A DNA stretch of 64,000 nt from Thermopolyspora sp044507605. Lineage in GTDB: Bacteria; Actinomycetota; Actinomycetes; Streptosporangiales; Streptosporangiaceae. Shown here one piece after another: positions 1-8,339 of the stretch. Below the pieces are notes generated by a model. It did not search any database. It was given only the letters and a program-made list of their open reading frames with translations, and was not told the origin of the DNA. The stretch covers positions 37,066 through 101,065 of the forward strand of contig JBIQJI010000014.1 in NCBI GenBank assembly GCA_044507605.1. The letters are read 5' to 3'. A program made the position numbers and the translations under genes. Numbering within the stretch: position 1 is the stretch's first letter; every line of letters begins with the position of its first letter.

Positions 1-63
1 GGGGCGGCCACGCCGAAATCATATTGGACCGGACCGGGATCGATCCTGGTGCGCAGTCGTCAG

Positions 64-94
64 ATCCCCCGCGGGTGGGGTGCCCGCGGGGGAT
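64..94. terminator. Strong GC-rich hairpin terminator
   Basis: A 12-bp perfect stem (64-75 with 83-94) encloses a 7-base loop and is followed on the plus strand by a T-containing run ending in TTTT near 104. It would stop plus-strand transcription entering from the left. Bases 1-192 contain no gene that I can support; they hold this hairpin and the one at 159-187. Confidence 0.7.
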
Positions 95-158
95 TCTCCA
101 TTTTCCGGGCCGGTCCGGCCCATTGTGCGGTCATTTGCTGGAACGTTCCAAAAGCCTG

Positions 159-187
159 CCCGCCCGCACGTGTCACGTGCGGGCGGG
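159..187. terminator. Palindromic terminator of the aminotransferase gene
   Basis: Bases 159-172 and 174-187 are perfect inverted copies (14 bp each), so a very stable hairpin can form. It lies six bases beyond the stop codon of the minus-strand aminotransferase, where an intrinsic terminator for that gene is expected. There is no clear T tract on the minus strand, as is common in actinomycetes. Confidence 0.65.
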
Positions 188-192
188 GGGTC

Positions 193-1470
193 TTAGGAGG
201 CGGCGGGGAGGAAGTCGCGGGGCGGGTGCACGGGGGCGTGCGGCGACGTCAGGTCGGCGAGGGCGGCCCCGAGCCGGTCGAGGGATTCGGCGATCCAGGG
301 CAGCACCAGCGGGTCGGGGGCGCGCAGGGCGGCCAGCCGCTGCTCGGGGGTGTCGCCGTAGAGCTGGCTGATGGCCACGCGGATGCGCAGGGCCCACGGC
401 ACGTCGCCGAACGCGCTGCCGGGCAGCACGCCGATGCCGTAGCCGTCGAGCAGCCCCGCCGCGAGGTCGGCGGAGGTGCCGAAGCGGGACAGGTAGCCGA
501 AGTCGGGATACAGGTAGAAGGCGCCCTGGGGGGCGGGCACGGTGGCGCCGGCGGCGGCGAACCGGTCGGCGGCGGCCCTGGCCACGATGCCGTGCAGCCG
601 GCGGCTGCGCGCGATGCGCCGCACGATCTCGGGGTGCTCGGCGAAGGCGTACGCCGCGGCCTCCTGCACGGGGGCGGCGGGGCTCGACCAGATCTCGCTG
701 GCGATGGCGAGCAGCCGGGCACGCAGGTCGTGGTCGCCCTCCGGGAGCCGGGCCACGCCGATGCGCCAGCCGCCGAGGGCGAGGTTCTTGCTGAGGCCGG
801 TGGTGACGACGGTGCGCTCGGGGGCGATCTCGGCGGGGCTGAGCACCCGCGCCTCGAGGTCGTGGACGAGGTCGCGGTAGATCTCGTCGGAGATGATCGT
901 GAGGTCGAGGTCGCGGGCGACGACGGTGAGCCTGCGCACCGTCTCCGGCCGGGCGAGGGTGCCGGTGGGATTGTCGGGGAGGGTGACGAGCACCGCGCGT
1001 ACGTCGCGGCCGCGGGCGCGGGCCGCGGTGACGGCGCCGACCAGCTGCTCGGGGTCGGGGACACCGCCTTCGTCCGGGAGGGTCCGCACGAACAGCGGCC
1101 GCACGCCGACGAGCTCCGCCTGCGCCGCGTAGCTCACCCAGCTGGGCATCGGCAGCACCACGTCGCCGCCGAGCGCGAGGAGCAGGGCGTACAGCAAGGG
1201 CTTGCTGCCGGGGCCGCAGACGATCTGGCCGGGGTCGGTCGGCAGGCCGCGCCGCTGCCAGTAGCCTGCGGCGGCGGAGCGCAGCGCGGGGACGCCGGCG
1301 ACGGGGCCGTAGCCGTTGCGGTCACCGGCCAGGTTCAGCCGCTCTCGAAGCACGGGGTGGACGGGCAGGCCGGCCTCGCCGAACGCGAGGTTGAGCACCG
1401 GCTCACCCGCCTCGCGTCTTCGGCTGATCTCCTCGTTCGCAGCCAGTGTGGCCGAGAGGGTGACGTTCAT
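193..1470 (-). CDS. Class I/II PLP-dependent aminotransferase
   Basis: This is a 425-aa fold-type I pyridoxal-phosphate aminotransferase acting in the cytosol. Visible family landmarks are LPDNPTG (164-170), SDEIYRDL (194-201, with the Asp that contacts the PLP ring nitrogen and the following Tyr) and GLSKNLALGGWRIG (225-238), where Lys228 should form the Schiff base. I chose the ATG at 1470 because GGAGG lies seven bases upstream; a longer reading to 1821 would run through the divergent LysR gene. The gene faces that LysR gene across 95 bases, so the regulator probably controls it. The substrate (aspartate, aromatic or branched amino acid) cannot be read from the sequence. It is followed by a perfect palindromic terminator. 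Confidence 0.92.
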   Translation of the reverse strand: MNVTLSATLAANEEISRRREAGEPVLNLAFGEAGLPVHPVLRERLNLAGDRNGYGPVAGVPALRSAAAGYWQRRGLPTDPGQIVCGPGSKPLLYALLLALGGDVVLPMPSWVSYAAQAELVGVRPLFVRTLPDEGGVPDPEQLVGAVTAARARGRDVRAVLVTLPDNPTGTLARPETVRRLTVVARDLDLTIISDEIYRDLVHDLEARVLSPAEIAPERTVVTTGLSKNLALGGWRIGVARLPEGDHDLRARLLAIASEIWSSPAAPVQEAAAYAFAEHPEIVRRIARSRRLHGIVARAAADRFAAAGATVPAPQGAFYLYPDFGYLSRFGTSADLAAGLLDGYGIGVLPGSAFGDVPWALRIRVAISQLYGDTPEQRLAALRAPDPLVLPWIAESLDRLGAALADLTSPHAPVHPPRDFLPAAS

Positions 1471-1513
1471 GGGACAACCTCCATGGGTGTGCGACGTTCC
1501 CAGATTGGAGGGT

Positions 1514-1559
1514 GGTAGGCATAAGTACAAGCGAGGCTTTTGATGGGTAGGCGTAAGAT
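1514..1559. promoter_or_regulatory. Direct repeat and -10 element between aminotransferase and LysR gene
   Basis: GGTAGGCATAAG (1514-1525) and GGTAGGCGTAAG (1546-1557) match at 11 of 12 positions and start 32 bases apart, about three helical turns. The second copy overlaps TAAGAT (1554-1559), which sits six bases before the LysR ATG and reads as its -10 box. An AAGC-GAG-GCTT inverted repeat (1529-1539) lies between the copies. This is a likely LysR binding region; the assignment is inferred. Confidence 0.5.
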
Positions 1560-1565
1560 AATCTG

Positions 1566-2537
1566 ATGCTGGATCTGCGACGATTGGCGCTGATATGTGA
1601 GTTTGCCCGCCGGGGCAGCATCTCGGCGACGGCGACAGCGCTCGGTTACACTCCCTCGGCCGTCTCTCAGCAACTGGCGGCGTTGGAGCGGGAGGCCGGC
1701 ACCGCGCTGCTCGACCGCACCTCGCACAGCGCCGAGCTGACCGACGCGGGGCGGCGGCTCGTGGAGCACGCCGAGCACATTCTGGCCATGGTCGAGCGGG
1801 CCGAATCGGATCTGTCGGCACAGACCGCGACGCCGTCCGGCCGGGTGGTGGTCACGGCCTTCCCCACGGCGGCGGTCGCGTTCGCGCCGGCGGTGGCGCG
1901 CTCACTGCGCCGCCACGCCGCGCTGACGCTCCGGCTGCGGCAGACCCGCTCCGGGCGGGGCATGCGCGAGGTCCAGTCGGGCGAGGCCGACATCGCGCTC
2001 ATCGACGACTGGTACGGCAGGGTGCGCGACCGGCGGTCCGACGCGCTGCGCGTCTTCCCGCTGCTGAGCGACCCGATGGTGCTGGTGGTGCCCCGCAAGC
2101 ACCCGATGGCCGACCCGGAGGTCCCGGTGGACCTCGGGGCGCTGCGCGACGAGCCGTGGATGGCCACACCCGACGGCGAGCCGTCGCGCATGGCCGTCGA
2201 CCGGCTGCTCGCCGACTTCGGCGGGGCACAACCGGTGCCCTGGGAGTTCGAAGGGCTCGGCACGATCCTCGGCCTGGTCGCCAAGGGCGTCGGCATCGCG
2301 GCCGTGCCGGCGCTCGCACTGGCCGCCGGGCTGCGGGGCATCGCCGTACGGGAACTCCCCGGCAGCCCGGTCGGCCGCGAGATTCACGCGGTCGCCAGAC
2401 AGGCCAGCGTCAACCGGCCCTCGGTGGCGGCGACCCTGCGGGCGATCCACGTCGCCGCGAGGTACCTCGCCAACGATCTGGCGCCGCTGCGATCACTTCA
2501 GTCGGGCCCTCCTCGGACGGTCGCCGCTAGCAGTTGA
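1566..2537 (+). CDS. LysR-family transcriptional regulator
   Basis: A 323-aa LysR-type regulator. The N-terminal winged helix-turn-helix includes ALGYTPSAVSQQLAALE (about residues 25-41), followed by a linker helix and a two-lobed effector-binding domain (roughly 90-300). No Shine-Dalgarno sequence precedes the ATG; a TAAGAT hexamer ends six bases upstream, so the mRNA is probably leaderless. It is transcribed divergently from the aminotransferase gene, the classic LysR arrangement, and a direct repeat in the shared spacer overlaps its own -10 box, which suggests autoregulation. Its 3-prime end overlaps the convergent SCO5389-family gene by 11 bases. The effector is unknown. Confidence 0.92.
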   Translation: MLDLRRLALICEFARRGSISATATALGYTPSAVSQQLAALEREAGTALLDRTSHSAELTDAGRRLVEHAEHILAMVERAESDLSAQTATPSGRVVVTAFPTAAVAFAPAVARSLRRHAALTLRLRQTRSGRGMREVQSGEADIALIDDWYGRVRDRRSDALRVFPLLSDPMVLVVPRKHPMADPEVPVDLGALRDEPWMATPDGEPSRMAVDRLLADFGGAQPVPWEFEGLGTILGLVAKGVGIAAVPALALAAGLRGIAVRELPGSPVGREIHAVARQASVNRPSVAATLRAIHVAARYLANDLAPLRSLQSGPPRTVAASS

Positions 2538-2913
2538 CGAGCTCGGGCGACTGGTTGAGCAGCTGCGCGCGCGGGCTGACGAACGCGGTGTGCGCGGCGA
2601 CCGCCGCCGGGTCGAACACCGCCACGCGGTGGCAGTTCTGGAACGCCAGCCGCACCCCGAAGTGCCGCTCCAGCGCCGCCCGCATGGCGTCGCTCGCCAT
2701 GCAGCGCAGCAGCTGGCCGCGCGCCACCTCGTCCGGAGGCTCGACCTGGTTGTCGGCGAACTCGGCCCCCGTGGCGGCCCGCTCGCTCGCCAGCCGGCTG
2801 ATGACCGACCACGCGTAGGGCAGCGAGTCGCGGACGCAGGCGACGAACGACTCGTCGTCCACCTCCCCCCGCTGGGCGCGATCGAGCAGGTCGGCCGAGA
2901 CGGTGAGTGACAT
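2527..2913 (-). CDS. SCO5389-family conserved actinobacterial protein
   Basis: A 128-aa small cytosolic protein that I recognise as the SCO5389 family of Streptomyces and relatives. Hallmarks are an N-terminal MSLTVS segment, EFADNQ followed by a PPDE motif, RGQLLR, and the C-terminal FQNCHRVAVF and QLLNQSPEL segments. No biochemical function is established for the family as far as I know. The ATG at 2913 is chosen because GGAGAG precedes it and family proteins begin with this methionine. A Zur/Fur-like inverted repeat lies about 65 bases upstream over a CATAAT -10-like hexamer, which would make the gene metal-responsive if it is real. Confidence 0.85.
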   Translation of the reverse strand: MSLTVSADLLDRAQRGEVDDESFVACVRDSLPYAWSVISRLASERAATGAEFADNQVEPPDEVARGQLLRCMASDAMRAALERHFGVRLAFQNCHRVAVFDPAAVAAHTAFVSPRAQLLNQSPELVNC

Positions 2914-2975
2914 GGCATCTCTCCTTGTGTGCGATCGGATGCGCAGCGGTACCGCACCCTCAGTGAAGCCGATTA

Positions 2976-2989
2976 TGAAAATCATTTCA
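2976..2989 (-). promoter_or_regulatory. Candidate Zur/Fur-family operator
   Basis: TGAAA (2976-2980) and TTTCA (2985-2989) form an inverted repeat with a four-base centre. On the minus strand TTGAAATGATTTTCA matches the Streptomyces Zur consensus as I remember it (TGAAAATGATTTTCA) at 13 of 15 positions. CATAAT (2972-2977, minus strand) overlaps its edge and could be the -10 box of the SCO5389-family gene, so a bound repressor would block it. Confidence 0.45.
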
Positions 2990-3026
2990 ACGGCTCTGGA
3001 GAGACAAGTTCGCCGGCTCGGGTCCG

Positions 3027-4550
3027 TCAGCTCGGGGTGGGGGAGGGGGAGGGCGGCGCGGGGAGAAGATCGCCCTTGGGGACGCGGTAATGGTCGAAGA
3101 CCGCGGCGAGCGTGGGCTTCAGCCGGGCCCAGGCGGTGTCGGTGGTGACCCAGGTGAGGATCGTGGTGGTCCTGCCGGTGAAGATGACCCGGCGCAGCTC
3201 GTGGTAGATGACGCCCTTCTCGGCCCAGGGGTGGATGCTCTCATCGGCGGCCTTCCAGCGGCCCTCCCACTCGGCGGCCCGGGCGCCGGGGAACTCGATG
3301 CGCTCCAACCGGATCTTCCGGTACGCCTTCGCCGCCTCCGACACCTCCCGCTCCGCCCGGGTCACCGTGAACATCGGGTCCTCTCCGCCCCAGTCGATCA
3401 CCTGCACCGCGAAGTGCGCGGCGCCGTCGGGCGCGGCCCACTCCTGGCCGTCGTCCGTGCCGGTGCGGGTCCAGCCCTTCGGGTACGCCGCCTTCCAGCC
3501 GGTGCCGGGCCGGTACCACTTCAGCGCGAGCCTGGCCGGGGTGGGCGTCGGCGTGGACGCCGCGGACGGGACGCCCGTACCGGCCGGCGCCGTGGTGGCC
3601 TGCCGCGCGGTGGCCGGAGGCCCGGCGACCCCGCCGGCGGCGCCGTCGCCGGGCGACCGGAGCAGGGCCCAGCCGCCGACGCCGCCCGCCAGGACGAGCA
3701 CGGCCGCGGCGGCGACGAGGACCGGGGCCCGGTGACGGGCCGGGGCGTCGCCGGTGCGGGCCGAAGGACCGCCCGCGGGCTTCCTGGCGGGCTTCCCCCC
3801 GGACGCCCGCTCGGGCGCCGGTAACAGCTCGGCCAGCAGGCGCGTCGCCTCCGGGGCCGTCAGGCGGTTGGCCGGGTCGGGCGCGAGCAGGCCCCACAGC
3901 ACCGGGCGCAGCGGGCCGGGCATCTGCTCGATCGTGGGCTCGGGGGACGGCGGGGCGCCGACCATCGCGGCGAACAGGGTGGCGCCCAGCGACCACAGGT
4001 CGGCGGCCGGGCCGGTGCCCGCGCCCTCGGGGGCGGCGAAGCCGGGGGTGCCGCCCTCGGGGGCCACGCCGAGGTCGCTCAGCGCGACCCGGCCGTCGTA
4101 GCCGATCAGCACGTTGGCTGGCTTGACGTCGCCGTGCACCACGCCGGCGGCGTGGGCGGCGGCCAGGGCGTCGAGCAGCGGCCGCCCGATCTCGGCCGCC
4201 CGGGGCGCGGTCAGCGGGCCGTCGTTGCCGATGACACGGTCGAGAGAACGGGCCTGGAACGGCTCCATGACGATCCACAGGCGGCCGTCGTCGTCCTCCG
4301 CCACGTCGTAGATCGCGACCAGGTGCGGGTGCGACACGCGGGTCGCGCCGGTGGCCGAGAGGGCGACGCGGGCGAAGAACTCGGCCTCCGCCCGGGGAGG
4401 CCACAACGTCGGCGGCGGCACGATCTCCTTGACCGCCACCGGCCGGTCGAGCAGTTCGTCGTGCCCCTCCCACACGACGCCCATGCCGCCCTGCCCGAGC
4501 GCACGCAGCAGGCGGTACCGCTTGACCACCAGAAGACCCGGAGTACCCAT
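3027..4550 (-). CDS. Membrane Ser/Thr protein kinase with extracellular domain
   Basis: A 507-aa Hanks-type kinase. The cytosolic kinase domain covers about residues 8-245: glycine loop GQGGMGVVW (19-27), VAVKEI with catalytic Lys41, catalytic loop HGDVKPANVL (139-148) with Asp141, and DLG (159-161) replacing the usual DFG. HGD replaces HRD, so this is a non-RD kinase. A proline- and charge-rich linker leads to one membrane helix (about 275-297) and a roughly 210-residue exported domain resembling no sensor domain I know, ending in PSPSPTPS. ATG 4550 follows AAGGG eight bases upstream. It lies 98 bases downstream of the sulfate importer genes and may be read from their promoter. Confidence 0.9.
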   Translation of the reverse strand: MGTPGLLVVKRYRLLRALGQGGMGVVWEGHDELLDRPVAVKEIVPPPTLWPPRAEAEFFARVALSATGATRVSHPHLVAIYDVAEDDDGRLWIVMEPFQARSLDRVIGNDGPLTAPRAAEIGRPLLDALAAAHAAGVVHGDVKPANVLIGYDGRVALSDLGVAPEGGTPGFAAPEGAGTGPAADLWSLGATLFAAMVGAPPSPEPTIEQMPGPLRPVLWGLLAPDPANRLTAPEATRLLAELLPAPERASGGKPARKPAGGPSARTGDAPARHRAPVLVAAAAVLVLAGGVGGWALLRSPGDGAAGGVAGPPATARQATTAPAGTGVPSAASTPTPTPARLALKWYRPGTGWKAAYPKGWTRTGTDDGQEWAAPDGAAHFAVQVIDWGGEDPMFTVTRAEREVSEAAKAYRKIRLERIEFPGARAAEWEGRWKAADESIHPWAEKGVIYHELRRVIFTGRTTTILTWVTTDTAWARLKPTLAAVFDHYRVPKGDLLPAPPSPSPTPS

Positions 4551-4648
4551 GATCAGACCCTTCGCGGCCGCCGTCTCACCACCGGCAGAGCGGCAGTCTA
4601 TGCCTCGGCGACGCGGGTTCTGGCGGCGAAAAGTCTCCGCGCCGGCGA

Positions 4649-5611
4649 TCAGGACGGGGCCGGGGCCACCAGCCGGGCGGCGGCGCGGGGACGCACGTGG
4701 ACTCTGCCGCCGGGCGCCAGGGCGAGCTCGTCGGCGGCGGCCCTGGTGACCTGGGCCCACACGGGCTCGTCGCCGACGAGCAGGTCGACCCGCACCTCGA
4801 AGCCGAGGCGCCGCACCCGGGTGACCACCCCTTCGACGGCGCCGTCGAGCGGGGCGGCGGCGAGTTCCAGGTCGTGCGGGCGCACCAGCCTGCCGCCGAG
4901 CTCGGTGACCGGGCCGAGGAACCGCATCACGAACGGGTTGGCCGGGTTGTCGTACACCTCGCCCGGCGTGCCGGCCTGCTCCACCCTGCCGTCGGCGAGC
5001 ACCACGATCGTGTCGGCGACGTCGATGGCCTCCTCCTGGTCGTGGGTCACGAACACCGTCGTCACGTGCACCTCGTCGTGCAGCCGCCGCAGCCAGGCCC
5101 GCAGCTCCTTGCGCACCTGGGCGTCCAGGGCGCCGAACGGCTCGTCGAGCAGCAGCACCGCCGGCTCGACGGCGAGGGCGCGGGCCAGCGCCATGCGCTG
5201 CCGCTGCCCGCCGGAGAGCTGGGCGGGGTACCGGTCGGCCATGGTCTCCAGATGGACGAGCTCCAGCAGCTCGGTGACCCGCCGGCGGATCTCGGCCTTG
5301 GGCCGTCTGCGGATCTCCAGCCCGAACGCCACGTTGCGGTAGACCGTGAGGTGCTTGAACGCGGCGTAGTGCTGGAAGACGAAGCCCACGCCGCGTTCGC
5401 GCGCCGGCAGGTGCGTGGCGTCGGCCCCCGAGATCAGCACGGTGCCGGAGTCGGGCCGCTCCAGCCCGGCGATCACCCGCAGCAGCGTCGACTTGCCGCC
5501 TCCGCTCGGGCCGAGCAGCGCGGTCAGCGAGCCGGGGGCCACACCGAGCGACACGTCGCGCAGCACCGGCGTCGCCCCGAAGGATTTGGTCACGTTACGT
5601 ACGTCGATCAC
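4649..5611 (-). CDS. cysA: Sulfate ABC transporter ATP-binding protein CysA
   Basis: A 320-aa ATPase of the sulfate/molybdate importer class, on the cytosolic face. Walker A is GPSGGGKST (about 34-42), the Q-loop follows in FVFQHYAAFK, the signature is LSGGQRQRMALARAL, Walker B is VLLLDEPFGALDA and the switch region is VTHDQEEA. After residue 235 comes the C-terminal regulatory domain typical of CysA. It overlaps the cysW end by 17 bases and closes a four-gene operon: binding lipoprotein, cysT, cysW, cysA. The complete set and its order identify sulfate or thiosulfate as substrate. Confidence 0.95.
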   Translation of the reverse strand: MIDVRNVTKSFGATPVLRDVSLGVAPGSLTALLGPSGGGKSTLLRVIAGLERPDSGTVLISGADATHLPARERGVGFVFQHYAAFKHLTVYRNVAFGLEIRRRPKAEIRRRVTELLELVHLETMADRYPAQLSGGQRQRMALARALAVEPAVLLLDEPFGALDAQVRKELRAWLRRLHDEVHVTTVFVTHDQEEAIDVADTIVVLADGRVEQAGTPGEVYDNPANPFVMRFLGPVTELGGRLVRPHDLELAAAPLDGAVEGVVTRVRRLGFEVRVDLLVGDEPVWAQVTRAAADELALAPGGRVHVRPRAAARLVAPAPS

Positions 5612-6404
5612 GGTCGTCCTTCGGGCGTAGCGGCCGGGTGAGGAGCAAAGACAGCACGGCGATCAGCGCCAGTGCGGTGGCGGCCGCGAAAGCGGCCGGC
5701 TGGTCGAAGTTCTGGAAGCGTTCCTCGACGAACAGGGTGAGGGTCTGGGTCTGCTCGGCCAGCCGGCCCGAGACCACCGCGACGGCGCCGTACTCCCCCA
5801 GGGAGCGCGCCAGGCAGAGCACGACGCCGTACGCGAGGGCCCACCGGATGCCCGGCAGCGTGACGCGCAGGAACGTCCGCACGCGGCCGGCCCCGAGGGT
5901 CGCGGCGGCCTGCTCCTGCTCGTCGCCCAGCTCCTCCAGCACCGGCACCACGGCGCGCACCACCAGCGGGAGCGCCACGAACACGGTGGCGAGCACCATG
6001 CCGGGCGTGGAGAAGATCACTTGAATGCCGATGCGCTCCAGCAGCCCGCCCACGGGCGCGAATCTGCCGTAGACGAGGATGAGCGCGAGGCCGACGACGA
6101 CCGGCGACACCGCCATCGGCAGGTCGATGAGCGCGTCGAACAGCCGTCTGCCGGGGAAGCGGTGCCGCACCAGCAGCAGCGCCGCGCCGACCCCGAAGAC
6201 CGTGTTGGCGACGACCGACCAGAACGCCACGACCAGGGTCACCCGCAACGCGTGCACCGCCTGGCCGGACGTCAGCGCGTCGAGCACCGGGCCGACGCCG
6301 TCGCCGAACGTGCGGCGGCAGACCAGCACCAGCGGCAGGACGAGCAGGAACAGCAGGTACCCGAGGGCCAGCGTGCGCAGGCCGTACCGCGCGGACCTAC
6401 CCAT
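5595..6404 (-). CDS. cysW: Sulfate ABC transporter permease CysW
   Basis: A 269-aa permease with about six membrane helices. The cytosolic EAA loop that docks on the ATPase is the AAATLGAGRVRTFLRVTLPG stretch near residue 175. It forms the channel with CysT and imports sulfate or thiosulfate using CysA. Its start lies inside the last codons of cysT (8-base overlap) and its end overlaps cysA by 17 bases, so translation of the three is likely coupled. Confidence 0.93.
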   Translation of the reverse strand: MGRSARYGLRTLALGYLLFLLVLPLVLVCRRTFGDGVGPVLDALTSGQAVHALRVTLVVAFWSVVANTVFGVGAALLLVRHRFPGRRLFDALIDLPMAVSPVVVGLALILVYGRFAPVGGLLERIGIQVIFSTPGMVLATVFVALPLVVRAVVPVLEELGDEQEQAAATLGAGRVRTFLRVTLPGIRWALAYGVVLCLARSLGEYGAVAVVSGRLAEQTQTLTLFVEERFQNFDQPAAFAAATALALIAVLSLLLTRPLRPKDDRDRRT

Positions 6405-7239
6405 GCCGCACCCCCCACCGCCGCAGCAGGTCGAGGGCGAGCAGGGCCACCAGCGCCACCGCCAGCAGCACGGTGGACGTGGCGGCGGCGCCGGCCAGGT
6501 CGTCGCTCTCGATGTGGGCGAAGATGTCGACGGCGGCCACCTGTGTCTTGAACGGCAGGTTGCCGGAGATCAGCACGGTCGAGCCGAACTCCGAGATGGC
6601 GCGGGTGAACGCCAGGGCCGTGCCCGACAGCATCGCCGGCAGCAGGTTCGGCAGGATGATGCGGCGGAACGTCTGGAACCGCGAGGCGCCGAGCGACTCG
6701 GCGGCCTGCTCTGCTTCGGCGTCCAGTTCGAGCAGCACCGGCTGGACGGTGCGGACCACGAACGGCAGCGTGACGAACAGCAGGGCCAGCACCACGCCGG
6801 CGCGGGTGTAGGCCACGTCGACGCCGAGCGGGCTCTGCGGGCCGTACAGGGCGAGCAGCACCAGGCCGGCCACGATCGTCGGCAGCGCGAACGGCAGGTC
6901 GATCAGCGTGTCGGCCACCGCCTTGCCGGGGAACCGGTCGCGGGCCAGCACCCAGGCGATGACGGTGCCCATCACCAGGTTGACGAGCGCCACGATCAGG
7001 GCCGCGCCGATGGTCAGGGTGAGCGCGGCCCGCGTGCCGGGCGCCGTGACGGCCGCCCAGAAGCCCGCGGGCCCCTCCTCGGCCGACCGCCAGACCACGG
7101 CGGCGAGCGGAATCAACACGATCAGGCTCAGGTAGAGCACGGCCGAGCCCACACCGAGCGCCGTGCCGACGGGCGCACGGGCGACGCGGCGGCGGGCGGC
7201 ACGGCGGGCGATGAGGGCGGTCATGGCGGTGCCGCTCAC
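6397..7239 (-). CDS. cysT: Sulfate ABC transporter permease CysT
   Basis: A 280-aa permease with about six membrane helices, partner of CysW. The EAA loop reads AAESLGASRFQTFRRIILPN. I place the start at the GTG at 7239 because it overlaps the stop of the binding-protein gene as GTGA and has GGAGAA immediately upstream; an in-frame ATG at 7224 would shorten it by five residues. It is the second gene of the operon. Confidence 0.92.
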   Translation of the reverse strand: MSGTAMTALIARRAARRRVARAPVGTALGVGSAVLYLSLIVLIPLAAVVWRSAEEGPAGFWAAVTAPGTRAALTLTIGAALIVALVNLVMGTVIAWVLARDRFPGKAVADTLIDLPFALPTIVAGLVLLALYGPQSPLGVDVAYTRAGVVLALLFVTLPFVVRTVQPVLLELDAEAEQAAESLGASRFQTFRRIILPNLLPAMLSGTALAFTRAISEFGSTVLISGNLPFKTQVAAVDIFAHIESDDLAGAAATSTVLLAVALVALLALDLLRRWGVRHG

Positions 7240-8255
7240 TTCTCCGTCGCCACGCCGAGCCTGCGCTCGATCTCGGCGAGGGCGCCGGTGCGGGGGTCGA
7301 AGAACTCGGGGGTCACCTTGTCCCATCCGCCGAGGTCCTTGATGGTGAACAGATCGGGCGGGGCCGGGAAGTCGAACCCCGTGACCGCCTCGTTGACCGG
7401 CCGGTAGCCGTTCTTGGCGAAGGCGGTCTGCGCCTCCACGCCGAACAGGAAGTCGAGGAAGGCCTTGGCCTCCTTAGGGTGGGCGGAGTTCCTGGTCACC
7501 GCGACCGGGTTCTCGATCAGCAGCGTCGAATCGGGCACGACGTAGTCGAGCTCCTGGCCGTTCTGCCGGGCGAAGATCGCCTCGTTCTCGTAGGACAGGA
7601 GGGCGTCGCCCGTGCCGCCGGTGAACGTCTGCAGCGACTTGCGCGCGCTGTCGTCCTGCACCGGCACGTGCTGGAAGAGCGTGTTCAGGTACCTCAGCCC
7701 GGCGGCCTTGTCGGCCCCCTTGTCCGACTTCGCGCCGTACCCGGCGAGGATGTTCCACCGGGCGCCGCCGGAGGTGAACGGGTTGGGGGTGATGACCTCG
7801 ACCCCCGGCTTGAGCAGGTCGTCCCAGGTGTTGAGGCCCTTGGGGTTGCCCTTGCGGGTGCCGATGACGACCACCGAGCGGGTGACGATGCCCTGGTGGG
7901 GGCCGGCGTTCCAGTCCTCGGCGACCAGACCGGCCCGCACGAGCCGGGTCATGTCGGTCTCCAGGGAGAACTCGACGATGTCGGCCTTGAGGCCGTTGGC
8001 CACGGCCCGGCTCTGGTCGCCCGACGCGCCGTACGACTGAGTGAACGTGACGTTCTTGCCGGCGGGGGTGGCCTGAAAGGCCTTGATGACGTCCTGGTAC
8101 GCGGCCTGGGGCGTGGAGTAGGCCACCAGCGCCAGCCGGACCTTGCCCCCGTCCGGTCCGCCTGTGCCCGAGCCTGCCCCGCAGGCGCTCGCGAGGACGG
8201 CCACCGATGTGACGGCGGCCATGGTCGCGACCCCGCTGAGCCTGCGAACGCGCAT
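7236..8255 (-). CDS. Sulfate/thiosulfate-binding lipoprotein
   Basis: A 339-aa solute-binding protein (Sbp/CysP type), exported and lipid-anchored. It begins with a short basic N-terminus and a hydrophobic segment ending in the lipobox LASAC, so Cys25 should be acylated. Family features are VAYSTPQAAY, FTQSYGASGDQSRAV, the IVTRSVVVIGTRKGNP region and the TPNPFTSGGARW substrate loop. It captures sulfate outside the cell for CysT-CysW-CysA. The ATG is preceded by GGGGAG. An 11-base palindrome in the leader (8275-8285) may control the operon. Confidence 0.94.
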   Translation of the reverse strand: MRVRRLSGVATMAAVTSVAVLASACGAGSGTGGPDGGKVRLALVAYSTPQAAYQDVIKAFQATPAGKNVTFTQSYGASGDQSRAVANGLKADIVEFSLETDMTRLVRAGLVAEDWNAGPHQGIVTRSVVVIGTRKGNPKGLNTWDDLLKPGVEVITPNPFTSGGARWNILAGYGAKSDKGADKAAGLRYLNTLFQHVPVQDDSARKSLQTFTGGTGDALLSYENEAIFARQNGQELDYVVPDSTLLIENPVAVTRNSAHPKEAKAFLDFLFGVEAQTAFAKNGYRPVNEAVTGFDFPAPPDLFTIKDLGGWDKVTPEFFDPRTGALAEIERRLGVATEK

Positions 8256-8274
8256 GACATCTCCCCTATTTCCT

Positions 8275-8285
8275 ACTTAATAAGT
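8275..8285. promoter_or_regulatory. Palindrome in the leader of the sulfate-import operon
   Basis: ACTTA-A-TAAGT is a perfect 11-base palindrome, AT-rich in a GC-rich surrounding, located 20-30 bases before the binding-protein ATG on the minus strand. Its position suits a repressor site or part of the promoter. I cannot name the regulator. Confidence 0.4.
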
Positions 8286-8339
8286 CGCTTGGCAGTAAAA
8301 TGAAACGACATCCGTGGCCGCACGTCAACCCGGGCGGGG

